Assembly (NCBI GenBank): GCA_020638595.1
Contig: JACKIG010000008.1
Span: 1 to 64,000 of the forward strand
DNA: 64,000 nt
Reading direction: 5' to 3'
Source: Rhodospirillaceae bacterium
GTDB lineage: Bacteria; Pseudomonadota; Alphaproteobacteria; DSM-16000; Inquilinaceae
The notes beneath the pieces are model-generated. The model worked only from the letters and a program-made list of their open reading frames with translations. It made no database searches and was not told the DNA's origin. Both the position numbers and the translations under genes were made by a program. This document shows, in pieces, positions 1 through 9,538 of this stretch (its first letter is position 1; each line of letters opens with the position of its first letter).

Positions 1-2383
1 GGCCATAGAGCAGGTCGCTGCCGTTGGTCCCTTCGACAAGGTCGGGCCCAGGGCCGGGATCGTCGTTGCGGATGGTACCGGTGGCCGACGCCGTGGCGAT
101 GGCGGCGCCGCCCGTCGGGTTGACCAGCGTGACGGTGAAGGCCTCGTCCGGGTCATAGTCGGTGTCGCCGCTGACCTGGATGGTCAGCGTCTTCGACATC
201 TCGTTCGCCGCGAACGACAGGGTGCCGCCGGGCAGGCTGCCGCCGAAATCGGCGGCATCGGCGGGGGATCCCCCGCTGCCGGTCACGACATAGCCGACAG
301 TGAATGCAGCCGCCGCCCCGCCCAACCGGGTCACGGTGAAGGTGAATGCGGTGGTGCCGGTATCCCCTTCGTCCTTGTCCGCAGACGCTGCGGCAATCGA
401 CACCACCGGATCGTTGTCCAGGATCGTTGCCGTCACGGACAGGGTGGACCCGCCGCCCGCCAGTTCCGCACCGCTGACATTGCTGAGGCGCAGTGTGACG
501 GTCTCGGACCCCTCCGACACCGTGTCGCCGAGCACCGGCAGCAGGATCGACCCGGACGTAGCACCGGCCGCAATCGTGAGCGTACCGCTGACGGAGGTGT
601 AGTCGGCGCCCGCCGTGGCCGTCCCGCCGGCAACCGTCGCGTAGTCGACCGTCACCGCGGCATCGGCCGCCTCCGACAGGGTGACGGTGAACACGGCATT
701 GGCCGAACCGGAATTGCCTTCAGTCACCGTGATATTGGCGGCCGACAGCGTCGGCAGGTCAGGCCCGCCCATGGCCTTGATCGCGTCGCCGAGCGCCTTC
801 ACGTCCACGCGCTTGAACGACAGGCCGGTGTTGGCGACGTTGTCGTTCTCGTCATCGCCGTCGACGATGGTCACGCCGGTGGAGTTCAGAAGATCCTTGA
901 ACTCCGTCACCGTCAGCTTGCGGCCGAGTTCCTGCACCGCCAATTGCTGCGCCAGCACGGCAATGCCGGCGATATGCGGGGCGGCCTGGCTGGTCCCGTG
1001 CATCGTCACCGTGCCGCCGGTGGCACTGGCCCCGGTGATCGGCGCGCCCGGCGCGAAGATGTCGGTCAGCTGGTCGTCGCGCTGGCTGAACGGGGTGATG
1101 ACGTCGGCGCCGCTGGAATAGGCGACGGCACCGCTGCCGTAGCTCCACCCGCCGCTGTTGGAGTCGTAGACCGCCCCCACCGACAGCGAATTCGGGTCGG
1201 CCGCCGGGTACGACACCCCCATGACGCTGTTGAATTCATAGAAGCTGTTGCCCGAGGCCGAGACGACGATGACGCCGAGATTGGCCAGCGCCGCCAGTTC
1301 ATCGGCAAGGCCGTAAAGCTGGACGGACGAGCTGTAGTTGCGGCTGTCGCCCAGCGACATGTTCACGCTGGCGATGTTGTAGGCGACCGCGTTGTTCACC
1401 ACCCATCTGAGGGCGTTTTCAATGTACGAGAAGTAGCCGGCGCCGGCATCCGTGAACACCTTCAAGGCGATGATGTCCGCGCCCGGCGCCATCCCCTTGT
1501 AGGTCGCGTTCTCCGACGCGACGATGCTGGCAACGTTGGACCCGTGCCCATGGACGTCGCTGGCGTTGGCGTCGCCGTTGGCGAAGTCGTACTGATAGAC
1601 GATGCGGTCGGCGACACCATCGCCATTGGCATCCGCACCGAAGAACGGATGGTTCAGGTCGATGCCGGTATCCAGGATGACCGTGGCGAAACCGCTGCCG
1701 TCGATCCCCGCAAAATCCGGATCGGCGCGGAAATCGTCGATATTGATCAGGGGGCCGGATGTGTTCGTCAGCGGCGACACGCTGGTATCGGCGTCGGCGA
1801 ACTCCCCGATCAGATAGACGGGCGTATCCGACCCGACCGCGGAAACGGCAACGGCCGCCGCCGGCTTGCCCGCAGCGCCGTCGCCCTGCCACGGTGCCGA
1901 ATCCGCTTCGGCCAGCCCGGCCTTGAAGACGCTCAGCACCCCCAGGGGCCGCGGGGCGCCGTCATCGCCCCACCGCACCGCAACCGCCGTCGCGGCGACG
2001 CTGCCGTGCCAGGTGCCGGCATCGTCCGCGACCGCGGCGCCATATGACAGGATCGTCGCCGGCTGTGCGGTAAACCCGGCCGCGACGGGAACGGCGTCGG
2101 GAGGGATGCTGTCCGCCGGCGCGGTATCCACCCACGCGTCGTCACCCCCGTCGAGGGCGCCGACGGCGTCCTGATCCGGTGCGGCAAGGGCCGCTGCACC
2201 GCCCGCCAGGCCCGGCGCCAGGGCGTCGGACGCCTGGAAAGCCAGCGCATCCCAGCTGTCGCCCGCCCATGTCCCAAACCCGGCCAGCCGAGCGGCCGTC
2301 GCAGCATGCGACGGGCCGAAATCGGGCCAAAGGAAGCCATCCGGCAATCCGGACAACAGCTTCGAGCGAGTTTCCGTCGACAT
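1..2383 (-). CDS. S8 subtilisin-like serine protease with Calx-beta repeats, 3' end beyond the window
   Basis: Predicted secreted peptidase of the S8 family, 794 residues visible and continuing off the left edge. The triad is readable: Asp238 in VILDTGID, His280 in GHGSNVA (the usual second His of HGTHVA is Asn here) and Ser465 in MHGTSQAAPH. About 200 N-terminal residues precede the catalytic domain and carry no signal peptide. After the catalytic domain, from about residue 520, come two Calx-beta-like units (VTEGNSGSANAVFTVTLSEA, then DEGDTGTTAFTFTVTR). The last visible residues, GTNGSDLLYG, look like the start of an RTX nonapeptide block. Lack of a signal plus a C-terminal RTX stretch would fit type I secretion (inference). 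The ATG at 2381-2383 was chosen because an in-frame stop lies at 2459-2461; GTG at 2429-2431 is an alternative. No strong ribosome-binding site precedes the ATG. Confidence 0.88.
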   Translation of the reverse strand, partial: MSTETRSKLLSGLPDGFLWPDFGPSHAATAARLAGFGTWAGDSWDALAFQASDALAPGLAGGAAALAAPDQDAVGALDGGDDAWVDTAPADSIPPDAVPVAAGFTAQPATILSYGAAVADDAGTWHGSVAATAVAVRWGDDGAPRPLGVLSVFKAGLAEADSAPWQGDGAAGKPAAAVAVSAVGSDTPVYLIGEFADADTSVSPLTNTSGPLINIDDFRADPDFAGIDGSGFATVILDTGIDLNHPFFGADANGDGVADRIVYQYDFANGDANASDVHGHGSNVASIVASENATYKGMAPGADIIALKVFTDAGAGYFSYIENALRWVVNNAVAYNIASVNMSLGDSRNYSSSVQLYGLADELAALANLGVIVVSASGNSFYEFNSVMGVSYPAADPNSLSVGAVYDSNSGGWSYGSGAVAYSSGADVITPFSQRDDQLTDIFAPGAPITGASATGGTVTMHGTSQAAPHIAGIAVLAQQLAVQELGRKLTVTEFKDLLNSTGVTIVDGDDENDNVANTGLSFKRVDVKALGDAIKAMGGPDLPTLSAANITVTEGNSGSANAVFTVTLSEAADAAVTVDYATVAGGTATAGADYTSVSGTLTIAAGATSGSILLPVLGDTVSEGSETVTLRLSNVSGAELAGGGSTLSVTATILDNDPVVSIAAASADKDEGDTGTTAFTFTVTRLGGAAAAFTVGYVVTGSGGSPADAADFGGSLPGGTLSFAANEMSKTLTIQVSGDTDYDPDEAFTVTLVNPTGGAAIATASATGTIRNDDPGPGPDLVEGTNGSDLLYG

Positions 2384-2628
2384 AGACAAATCTATCCGTG
2401 CATCCGGTCGTCCTGCCTGCCGATGCGGCACATCCCCATTCAATATCAGCGATCCGGGTTAAGAAGTCATGACCGCCGGGACGAAGCATCCGCCTGCTTC
2501 CATTTAGCGCGACAACCATGTCCGCGGTATGGCGATGTCGAAAAAGGGGCCAGCCATGGGCGATTTCATGGCCGAACGTTTGGCTTTGCCTAAAATGCAT
2601 CCGATCTGGGACGAGATGATTAACGACG

Positions 2629-4944
2629 TCACGATCGGTAGAGCGTATCGAACTTGCCGACGGCCTCGCGCAGGTTGAAATACTCCACAACCCGTCGGCG
2701 CGGGGGCGTGTCGTCGATCGCACCCGCCCCCTTGCGCAGCGCGATCGCCTGCTCGATGGCAGCGACCAGGGATGCCGCATCCTTTGCGCGCGCGACGATG
2801 CCGGTCGCGCCGATGATCTCGCGGCTGTCACCGACATCGAAGGCCACCGGGGTCAGGCCCACGGACATGGCCTCTGCCAGGGCGTTCGGGAACCCTTCGC
2901 CGAACGTCGACGTCAGGCAGTAGATGTCACAGGCCGACAGCAGCTGCGGCACGTCCCTGCGCAGCCCGAGGCGGGTGAGGTTCGGCCGGGCCGGCAGGCG
3001 TTGATCGGTATCCAGTCCGGCGACGACGAAATGGCACCTGTCGGCCAGCCGATCGGCGGCCTCGATCAGGATGTCGTAGCCCTTCATCGGATCGTACCGT
3101 GCGACGGTGCAGACGGCGGGCCGCCCGGCCGGAATCCCCCATTCTGCCCGCAGGGCGTCGCGCCGCTGCAGGTCGGCCCTGAAGATGTCGGGTGAAACGC
3201 CGTTCTGGATGACGATCGCGCGCGCATTGCAGAAACCGTCCCGGCCGTGTTCGACCAGTCCGGCGTTGGAGTTGTAGATGACGCGATCGGCCCGGCGCGT
3301 AAGCCGCCGGCACAGGGCGTAGGAAACCCTGAGCGTTCGCGAATACTTGCTGAGGTCCATGACCGTGCAGCGGATATGAATGAACCGGCGGCGCCCGGGA
3401 CGACCGCGCCGCCCGAACGTGCCGGCAAACCCGAAGACGGCGCCGTGATACATCCACCCATCGACGATATCGGGATCCAGCGCCTTCAGCATCCGGCGCA
3501 GACTGCGCACACCGAGGATCAGGCCCAGGATCGAGCGGCTCATCCCGACTTCGACGACCGGCGTGCCGCCGGCGACGATCTGTGCGGCAAAGCCGCCGGC
3601 ACCGGTCAACGAGATCACCAAGTGGTCGATGTCGGGCGACCGGTCCGACGTGAGGTAGTTGGTCAGCATTCTCTCGGCGCCGCCGGTTTGCAGGCCCGAG
3701 ATGATGTGCACCACCAAGGGGCGGGCGCGACCCGGTGGGCCGGCGCTGGCCGCCAGCAGCTGGCCGCCGATCTCCCGCCAATCGAAGACCGCTTGGGCAT
3801 GCCGGCGCGCATGGCGGGCCATCGCCGCCCGACGGCCGGGGTCGTCAAGAAGGTCGCCGATCGCCTGGGCGAAGCTCTCCGCATGGGCGGTATTGCAGGT
3901 GATCAGGATGCCGTCGCCGGACAGTTCGGTGATGCCGGGTATCTCGCTTGCCACCGCCGGACGGCCCGCGGCGGCGAAATCCCGGATCTTCTGCGGCGAC
4001 AGGCCGATCCTGCTGTTGCGCGCCTCGATGAACGGGGCAACCGCCACATCGCAGCAGCAGATCAGGTCATTCGCCTGGGCATAGGGCACCCACCCCATGA
4101 AATGCGTCGCCTCCAGCACGCCCAGTGCGCGCGCACGTGCCTTCAAGTCGTCGAGCAGCATGCCGCCACCACCGATGACGGCCTGAAGGTCGGGAAACCG
4201 TGCCAGCAGATGCGGCATGGCATCGATCAGCCGGTCGACGCCCTGCCAGGGCGCCAGGTTGCCGATGAATCCGACCGTCGGGCGCCGGGGGTCCAGGCCC
4301 ATCCGTGCGCAGGCCTCGGACTTGTCAACCGGATGGAAATGCCGGGTATCGGTGCCGTTACCGATCACCACGATCTTGTCCCAGGGCACGCCGTTTTCGA
4401 CCAGCACGCGCTTCAGACCCGTTGTCACTACGCGCACCAGGTGGGATGCCCCGGCATCCCAGAGCTGCATCCGGCGCTGCAGCCAGCGCTGCCAGCGCGG
4501 CAGGCCCAGCAGTTCGCCCTCGTCGGCGATCCAGCCATTGTGCTCCGTCACCACGGGGCCATGCAGGACCATCCGCGCGACCAGGGTGAAGGGAAGCGTG
4601 ATCGACGATACGCGGATGTAGATCAGGTCATGGTCGACCTTCCGCAGCTCGCGACAGGCGTTGACGAAGAATACGAGCTGCAGGAATGCGTTATAGAGCT
4701 TGCGCACGCCCCTGTCCGTGCCGACCACGGCCTCGCAGCAGCGGATCGCCAGGTCCGGCGCATGGTCGCAGCCCGCCCTTGCGAAGATCTCCACCGTCTT
4801 GCCCAAGGCCTTCAGCGCCCGCGCAATGCTCAACAGATGAATGCTCGACGCCGTGGGAACGGCGAGGTCGGTGGTCGATACGATCAGGACATGCCCTGGG
4901 CCGGGCTGCCCGGGACCGCGCGTCGATGTCACATCCGCTTCCAT
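2629..4944 (-). CDS. Tandem (two-domain) GT4-type glycosyltransferase
   Basis: A 771-residue protein made of two complete GT-B family 4 glycosyltransferases. Domain 1 (about residues 1-400) starts VLIVSTTDLAVPTASSIHLL and has the acceptor/donor core FIGNLAPWQGVDRLIDAMP and the region EARNSRIGLSPQKIRDFAA. Domain 2 (about 405-771) restarts with VVHIISGLQTGGAERML, the typical GT4 N-terminal motif, and has YDPMKGYDILIEAA and the EX7E-type motif EGFPNALAEAM. Each half would transfer an activated sugar to a glycan in the cytoplasm, so the fusion may add two successive sugars. The start is the ATG two bases after the stop of the upstream gene, implying translational coupling. It is the last gene of a five-gene operon. 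Sugar donors and acceptors cannot be read from sequence. The open frame extends further upstream but overlaps the previous gene. Confidence 0.85.
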   Translation of the reverse strand: MEADVTSTRGPGQPGPGHVLIVSTTDLAVPTASSIHLLSIARALKALGKTVEIFARAGCDHAPDLAIRCCEAVVGTDRGVRKLYNAFLQLVFFVNACRELRKVDHDLIYIRVSSITLPFTLVARMVLHGPVVTEHNGWIADEGELLGLPRWQRWLQRRMQLWDAGASHLVRVVTTGLKRVLVENGVPWDKIVVIGNGTDTRHFHPVDKSEACARMGLDPRRPTVGFIGNLAPWQGVDRLIDAMPHLLARFPDLQAVIGGGGMLLDDLKARARALGVLEATHFMGWVPYAQANDLICCCDVAVAPFIEARNSRIGLSPQKIRDFAAAGRPAVASEIPGITELSGDGILITCNTAHAESFAQAIGDLLDDPGRRAAMARHARRHAQAVFDWREIGGQLLAASAGPPGRARPLVVHIISGLQTGGAERMLTNYLTSDRSPDIDHLVISLTGAGGFAAQIVAGGTPVVEVGMSRSILGLILGVRSLRRMLKALDPDIVDGWMYHGAVFGFAGTFGRRGRPGRRRFIHIRCTVMDLSKYSRTLRVSYALCRRLTRRADRVIYNSNAGLVEHGRDGFCNARAIVIQNGVSPDIFRADLQRRDALRAEWGIPAGRPAVCTVARYDPMKGYDILIEAADRLADRCHFVVAGLDTDQRLPARPNLTRLGLRRDVPQLLSACDIYCLTSTFGEGFPNALAEAMSVGLTPVAFDVGDSREIIGATGIVARAKDAASLVAAIEQAIALRKGAGAIDDTPPRRRVVEYFNLREAVGKFDTLYRS

Positions 4945-4946
4945 CG

Positions 4947-6788
4947 TCAGCCGGCCTTGTGGCGTGACCACAGGTCCCTGGCGATGCACAGCGTGTCGTG
5001 CGCATCCAGGCCAAAGGGCGTCGTCCTGGCCCAGGATCGTGCGCCGATGACGGCGCTGAGCCGGACCACCCTGCACCGCGTCCCCACCACCGCGGCGATG
5101 GCATCACAGGCGCCCTCCAGCGCCGCCAGCCGGTCGGGCGGCAGCGCGGTCGATGCATTCGGCTGTGCCAGGTCGCCCACCAGGAACTCGCACACCTGCG
5201 CCGGCGCCCTTTCGGCAATCCGCCCGCACCAGGCGGCAAGCCGGCCGATATCGCCCCCGACGGGCTCGCCGGCCAGCACATCCGCCCCCAGGAAGACCGA
5301 CAGCCGGCTGACCGGCTGCAGCGGTGCGAAGGCGTCCAGATATCGTTCCAGGTCGTTGGTCGAACTGTCGGGCAGCGCGCGCTTGTGGGCGGCAATGGGG
5401 TCCCCCGCGCGCCGGCTGATGTCCCTCAGCCAGCCCTGGGGCTGGACGGACAGCGCCAGGTGCGGGCAGTCGATCAGCGTACCGCCGAGAAGCAGCCACA
5501 CGGGGCGGCCGCGATCCTTGTCCGTCCCCAGCGGATAGTCCAGGAAGCCTTCGCCGTCACTGTGGACCAGCACCGTCCGCGTCGCCCCCGACGGCGCCGC
5601 ATAGCGCGTGACATGAAGGCGGGCCGGCGCATAGGCCATCCGACCCAGCGCCGGCACGTCCACCGTCGTGATGCCGCCCGCCCTCGCCTCCGCCTCGCGG
5701 GCGCGGTCGGGATGGGCCCGCTGCCCGTAATGCGCCGGATGGCTGTTGAAGATGATCCACGCCGGGGGGGTGTCCAGGCTGCGTTCCACCGACGCGACGG
5801 CGTCGATGCTGGTGGTCAGCCGTGGATCATGGCTCTGCAACGATCCCGGGTTGCCCGTGCGGTAGCGCTCGATCCCCGCCTTGGCCCAGAACTCGAACCG
5901 CGAGTCCCGCAGGATGAAGTCCGCCACATAGTCCAGCCCGAATGCCTTGTGGCTCAGCGCCAGCCGCGGCATGCGGACATTGTCGAAGTCGAAGCTGGTG
6001 CGCGCGTGGCGGGCGCCTTCGTAGATATGCGTGAAGTCGTCCGTCAGTTCCCGGAAGATCTCGTACGGATCTGCCCCCTGCCGGTTGTAGGACGAATGGC
6101 CGGCCCCGCCCTCGATGGTCAGTCCGACACGGCGCATCCATGCCAGCTCCACCGCCATCGCCTGCAGGCCGTCCATATGCTTCTGGCGGAACACGCCATA
6201 GGGGTTGAAGTGGAAGCCGACCTCGTGGCCGAGCGACTGGATCTCCCTGTACAGCCCGGCCATGGCGACGTTGCGCTCGAACCCGTCGAAGGCGAGACGA
6301 CCCCGCCGGGTCAGGCTTCGGCGGTAGAAGTCGCCATAGTAGAGGCTGCAATAGTGGATGTAGTAGGTGCCGCGAAACCCATGCTCCGCCTCGATACGCG
6401 CCATCTTCAGGGCGGTCTCGATGTCGGAATCGACATCGTGCCAGAAGGCGATGGGCACCCCTTTGAGCTGGCTGCGCCTGAGGAAGAGGTCGGCCATCGT
6501 CGCCGGCGCCAGGCCGCCGAGACGCTTCAATCGGCGCAAGAGGTCGTCGTACTCGCTGACGTCGGACGATTGGATCTTGTCGACGCCCTGCCCCCCCAGG
6601 GTGAGGTCCGGCCCATAGCCGCGGTGCAGCGAGGTGTGGACGGAAGCCAGGATCGTCTGGGCATCGGTATGGCCGGCGCGCGCCGTCCAGGGCGCGAAGC
6701 CGGTCACGACCGCGTCTTCGCGCCGGATCTTGCGGGCGGCCAGGTGTTCGCGGAGGATCCGGTACTTGCGGGCAAGTCTGGCGTACAT
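4947..6788 (-). CDS. Polysaccharide deacetylase-like protein with C-terminal extension (paralogue A)
   Basis: A 613-residue protein with a NodB/polysaccharide-deacetylase-like core at about residues 80-330. Visible motifs are FWHDVDSDIETAL (Asp pair for metal and catalysis), EVGFHFNPYGV and GAGHSSYNR, the usual positions of metal-binding His residues. The C-terminal 250 residues (from about VPALGRMAYAPARLHVTRY) match nothing I recognise. The protein at 7793-9538 is a clear paralogue in the first half: HDVDxDIETAL, IEAEHGxRxxYYxHY, GHEVGxHxNPYGV and GHSS are shared. Likely role: removing an acyl group from a surface glycan or its lipid-linked intermediate (inference). ATG 6788 is preferred with GGGA upstream. 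GTG 6815 is in frame and would overlap the preceding stop as GTGA, adding nine residues. Confidence 0.72.
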   Translation of the reverse strand: MYARLARKYRILREHLAARKIRREDAVVTGFAPWTARAGHTDAQTILASVHTSLHRGYGPDLTLGGQGVDKIQSSDVSEYDDLLRRLKRLGGLAPATMADLFLRRSQLKGVPIAFWHDVDSDIETALKMARIEAEHGFRGTYYIHYCSLYYGDFYRRSLTRRGRLAFDGFERNVAMAGLYREIQSLGHEVGFHFNPYGVFRQKHMDGLQAMAVELAWMRRVGLTIEGGAGHSSYNRQGADPYEIFRELTDDFTHIYEGARHARTSFDFDNVRMPRLALSHKAFGLDYVADFILRDSRFEFWAKAGIERYRTGNPGSLQSHDPRLTTSIDAVASVERSLDTPPAWIIFNSHPAHYGQRAHPDRAREAEARAGGITTVDVPALGRMAYAPARLHVTRYAAPSGATRTVLVHSDGEGFLDYPLGTDKDRGRPVWLLLGGTLIDCPHLALSVQPQGWLRDISRRAGDPIAAHKRALPDSSTNDLERYLDAFAPLQPVSRLSVFLGADVLAGEPVGGDIGRLAAWCGRIAERAPAQVCEFLVGDLAQPNASTALPPDRLAALEGACDAIAAVVGTRCRVVRLSAVIGARSWARTTPFGLDAHDTLCIARDLWSRHKAG

Positions 6789-6811
6789 GGCGTTCTGTCC
6801 CGGCGACGGCG

Positions 6812-7786
6812 TCACGCCCCGGCCCGGGCGACCACGAAGACACCGCGTGAGCGGCTGAAATACGCCTCCATGTCCCCCTCTTCCAGGAACCGGTCGGCGG
6901 CCGGCGTCCTGAACCGCACCGAGAACCCGCAGGCAGCCAGTTCCCCCCGCAGATCCCACGGGTCGCAGGGCCGCATCACCAGGTTGCCGGACCGTGCCCG
7001 CAGGGGCACGCGGGACAGGTCCGCCACGTCCAGTTGCGACGCGGGCATGGTGCCATGGGACAGGAAGGCGATGACGGCATCGTCCAGCGCCGCGCCCCAC
7101 AGATAGCATGTGCTGCGCGTCAGCGTCGCCAGCGCGTCCTCCCCCAGCCCGGGCGCGCGATCGCGGATATGGGCGCGCCGCTCCTCGAACAGGGACCCGC
7201 CGGGCTGTTCTTCCTCGCGGAAACGGTCCGCGATCGCTTGGCGGACGGGCGGGAAATGCGGGTTGGTGCTTTCGTTCAGCAGGAACAGGCCGCCCGGGCG
7301 CAGCACGCGCCGGACGTCTTCGAACAGCCGGCGCGTCGCAGCCAGGTTGAGGTTCGCATAGAGTCCGATCGCCGTGACCCAGTCGACGCTGGCGTCGCCC
7401 AGCGGCAACCCGTCGGGCGGATTGGCCGTAAAATCGATGTCCGGCATGCCGAGCTGCGCCAGCCAGTGCCTGGCCCCGGCAATGCGCTCGGCCAGCACAT
7501 CGCACCCCAGCAGGCGTCCCGCCCCCATCAGGCGCATCAGGCAGATCGGCAGGCCGTAGCCGCAGCCCACATCCAGCCCGCGAGAGCCGGCCAGGTCCGG
7601 CACATTGACCAGATGACCGCGAAGCGCGTGGTACTTCGCCCTCATCCCCTCCGCGGTCATCAGCTTGCGCGCCTGATCCGCAAGGCCGGGGAAAGGCCGC
7701 AGGTCCAGCGGGGCGAAGAGCGCGTTGAACCGATCGGCGACGGCGGCTTGCGTCGGGAAAGGGCTGGAGCGAACGGCGTTGGTCAT
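6812..7786 (-). CDS. Class I SAM-dependent methyltransferase
   Basis: A 324-residue Rossmann-fold methyltransferase. Motif I is GLDVGCGYGLPI (SAM binding), followed by the acidic strand LLGCDVLAERI, then DASVDWVTAIGLYANLNL and the post-motif VLRPGGLFLLNESTN. The N-terminus has about 80 extra residues, and the C-terminal portion (RAHIRDRAPGLGEDAL onward) may form an acceptor-binding cap. It lies between the two deacetylase-like paralogues, 6 bases after one and overlapping or 23 bases before the other, so it belongs to the same transcript. A likely target is a sugar O- or N-methylation in the glycan built by this operon (inference). Similarity alone does not exclude a small-molecule or lipid substrate. 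Confidence 0.82.
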   Translation of the reverse strand: MTNAVRSSPFPTQAAVADRFNALFAPLDLRPFPGLADQARKLMTAEGMRAKYHALRGHLVNVPDLAGSRGLDVGCGYGLPICLMRLMGAGRLLGCDVLAERIAGARHWLAQLGMPDIDFTANPPDGLPLGDASVDWVTAIGLYANLNLAATRRLFEDVRRVLRPGGLFLLNESTNPHFPPVRQAIADRFREEEQPGGSLFEERRAHIRDRAPGLGEDALATLTRSTCYLWGAALDDAVIAFLSHGTMPASQLDVADLSRVPLRARSGNLVMRPCDPWDLRGELAACGFSVRFRTPAADRFLEEGDMEAYFSRSRGVFVVARAGA

Positions 7787-7792
7787 GGGCCG

Positions 7793-9538
7793 TCACCGGT
7801 TGCCTATGCCATCGAGGCGCGCGGCGATCCACCGCGCGATCCGTCGGCAGTCTTCGGCATCACAGTAGGCCCCGCGACCGGGGCCGCCCGGACCGATCAC
7901 GTCGGACAGGAAGGGTGTGTCCAAGCCCTGCGCGCCCGCTTCCAGCGCCAGTGCCCGCGCAAGCGCCGCATCGCCGAGCGCCGAGACAAGGCCGCATCCG
8001 GCATCGACGATCAGCAGACTGGCCAGACCGCCATTCCGCACGGCCACATCCGCAATCCGTCTGGCGACCGCCATGGCGGTGCCGCAGGCCGATGCGTCGC
8101 CGATCAGGTGCCTGCCGACGACCACGACGGCGGCGTCGAACGGCGGCACACCGTTCAGCAGATCCAGGTATCCCTCGTAGTCGGCCGTTCCCGCACCCGC
8201 AACGGCCAGGGTCCGCGCATCGGCGGCGGGCAAGCCGTCCGTTGCGGCGGCATCGCGCAGCCAGCCGCCCACACGGCCGGCAACACCGCAAAGGGGCGTG
8301 TCGAAGGTCTCGTCACCCACCAGCAGGACCCGCGGCCTACCGGCGATCGGCGCCGCCTGCCAGGAAAAGTCGATGACCCCGATCGCGTTGGGCACGACCG
8401 GCAGTTCGATCTGGACCCCGGTCGCGGACCTGGCCCGCAGAAGATGCGGCGCCCCCGGCACATAGCGCTTCGGCACCGCGGCCTGCGGCAGCGATGGCGC
8501 CCGCGCCCGCAGCGCCGTTTCGTCATTGCGGCTCTCGGCCAGGCGCGCACCGAAGCTGAGGGGATGGACGTGAATGGCCATGAGGTCGGGCCAGTTGCCG
8601 GAGCGTACCCGGCCGGCGATGTCGTCGACCATCGCCCGGAAGCTGACGACCGGTCCGACGGCCCCCTGTCCGGGCCGGAAGGGCGCTGCGCGCTCTTGCG
8701 AGCGCACCGACCAGATCAGCGTCTCACCCCGCCAATAGAAGAAATCGGCCATATAGGCCAGGTCGAGATCGTCCAGCGACAGCCGCCCGGCGTGGATGCG
8801 CGTGTCTTCGTCGGGGCCGCGGTCGTAGCGCGGCAGGTCTTCGTACTCCTTGAAGATGCACATCGGGTCGATGCGGAAGACCCCCTTGCTGGAGTGGCCG
8901 GAGCATCCGGTGATGGCGAGGCGCTGGGCACGCAGCCATGCGGTTTCGACACGCATCGCCTGGACCCCGTCCATGCCCTTGACCTCGGGCACGCCGTAGG
9001 GGTTGACGTGGATGCCGACCTCGTGGCCCAGCGCCTCGATCCGGCGATAGAGGTCCGCCATGCCCTCGTGCCGGAGGAAGAGATCGCGGCGTACCGACCC
9101 GTCGCGGCCGCGCACCCAATAGTCGCCGTAATAGCGGCTGCCGTAGTGGAGGTAGTAGCTGGCGCGGATCCCGTGTTCGGCTTCGCATTCGGCCATGTGC
9201 AGCGCCGTCTCGATGTCGCCGTCGACGTCGTGGCGCAGCACGGCCCAGGGACCGTCCGGCGTCCCCTCTTCGCCCGCCACGGCGCGGAACGTCCGAAAGC
9301 GCAAATGCGGGATCGCGCACAGCCGGTGCAGCAGGTCCCGATATTCCGAAATATCACTGGCCAGCCGTTTGCCGTCGCCTTTCCCAAGGCGCAGGTCCGG
9401 GCCGGAGCCGGTGTGAAAGCTGCGGTGGACTGCCCCCAGAACGGCCTCTGTCGCCTTGCCCGACGCGCTGGTCCGCCACGGGCGGATGCCGGGGGTCGCC
9501 GGGCGGCCGAACAGGCGCGGCAGGGCGGCCTTCAGCAT
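7793..9538 (-). CDS. Polysaccharide deacetylase-like protein with C-terminal extension (paralogue B)
   Basis: A 581-residue paralogue of the 613-residue protein at 4947-6788. The core runs from about residue 50 to 300: VLRHDVDGDIETAL, AEHGIRASYYLHYGSRYYGD, GHEVGIHVNPYGV, GCSGHSSKGVF. The Asp and His residues expected of a metal-dependent deacetylase are retained. The C-terminal 230 residues differ from paralogue A and contain Rossmann- or flavodoxin-like strand patterns (RVLLVGDETF, AAVVVVGRHLIGD, LLIVDAGCG), possibly an SGNH-like or nucleotide-binding module; I cannot decide. The start is the ATG at 9536-9538, which overlaps the end of the upstream gene by 7 bases. A much longer open frame exists upstream but lies inside the neighbouring gene. 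Two different C-terminal modules on the same core suggest distinct substrates within one glycan. Confidence 0.72.
   Translation of the reverse strand: MLKAALPRLFGRPATPGIRPWRTSASGKATEAVLGAVHRSFHTGSGPDLRLGKGDGKRLASDISEYRDLLHRLCAIPHLRFRTFRAVAGEEGTPDGPWAVLRHDVDGDIETALHMAECEAEHGIRASYYLHYGSRYYGDYWVRGRDGSVRRDLFLRHEGMADLYRRIEALGHEVGIHVNPYGVPEVKGMDGVQAMRVETAWLRAQRLAITGCSGHSSKGVFRIDPMCIFKEYEDLPRYDRGPDEDTRIHAGRLSLDDLDLAYMADFFYWRGETLIWSVRSQERAAPFRPGQGAVGPVVSFRAMVDDIAGRVRSGNWPDLMAIHVHPLSFGARLAESRNDETALRARAPSLPQAAVPKRYVPGAPHLLRARSATGVQIELPVVPNAIGVIDFSWQAAPIAGRPRVLLVGDETFDTPLCGVAGRVGGWLRDAAATDGLPAADARTLAVAGAGTADYEGYLDLLNGVPPFDAAVVVVGRHLIGDASACGTAMAVARRIADVAVRNGGLASLLIVDAGCGLVSALGDAALARALALEAGAQGLDTPFLSDVIGPGGPGRGAYCDAEDCRRIARWIAARLDGIGNR

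Noticed and set aside
3247..5538. Very long plus-strand frames opposite the glycan operon (also 4998-7106, 7034-9637, 10546-12228)
   Set aside because: They lie antisense to genes with clear motifs, are rich in Arg/Gln/His/Gly and contain no recognisable domain. They arise from GC codon bias.
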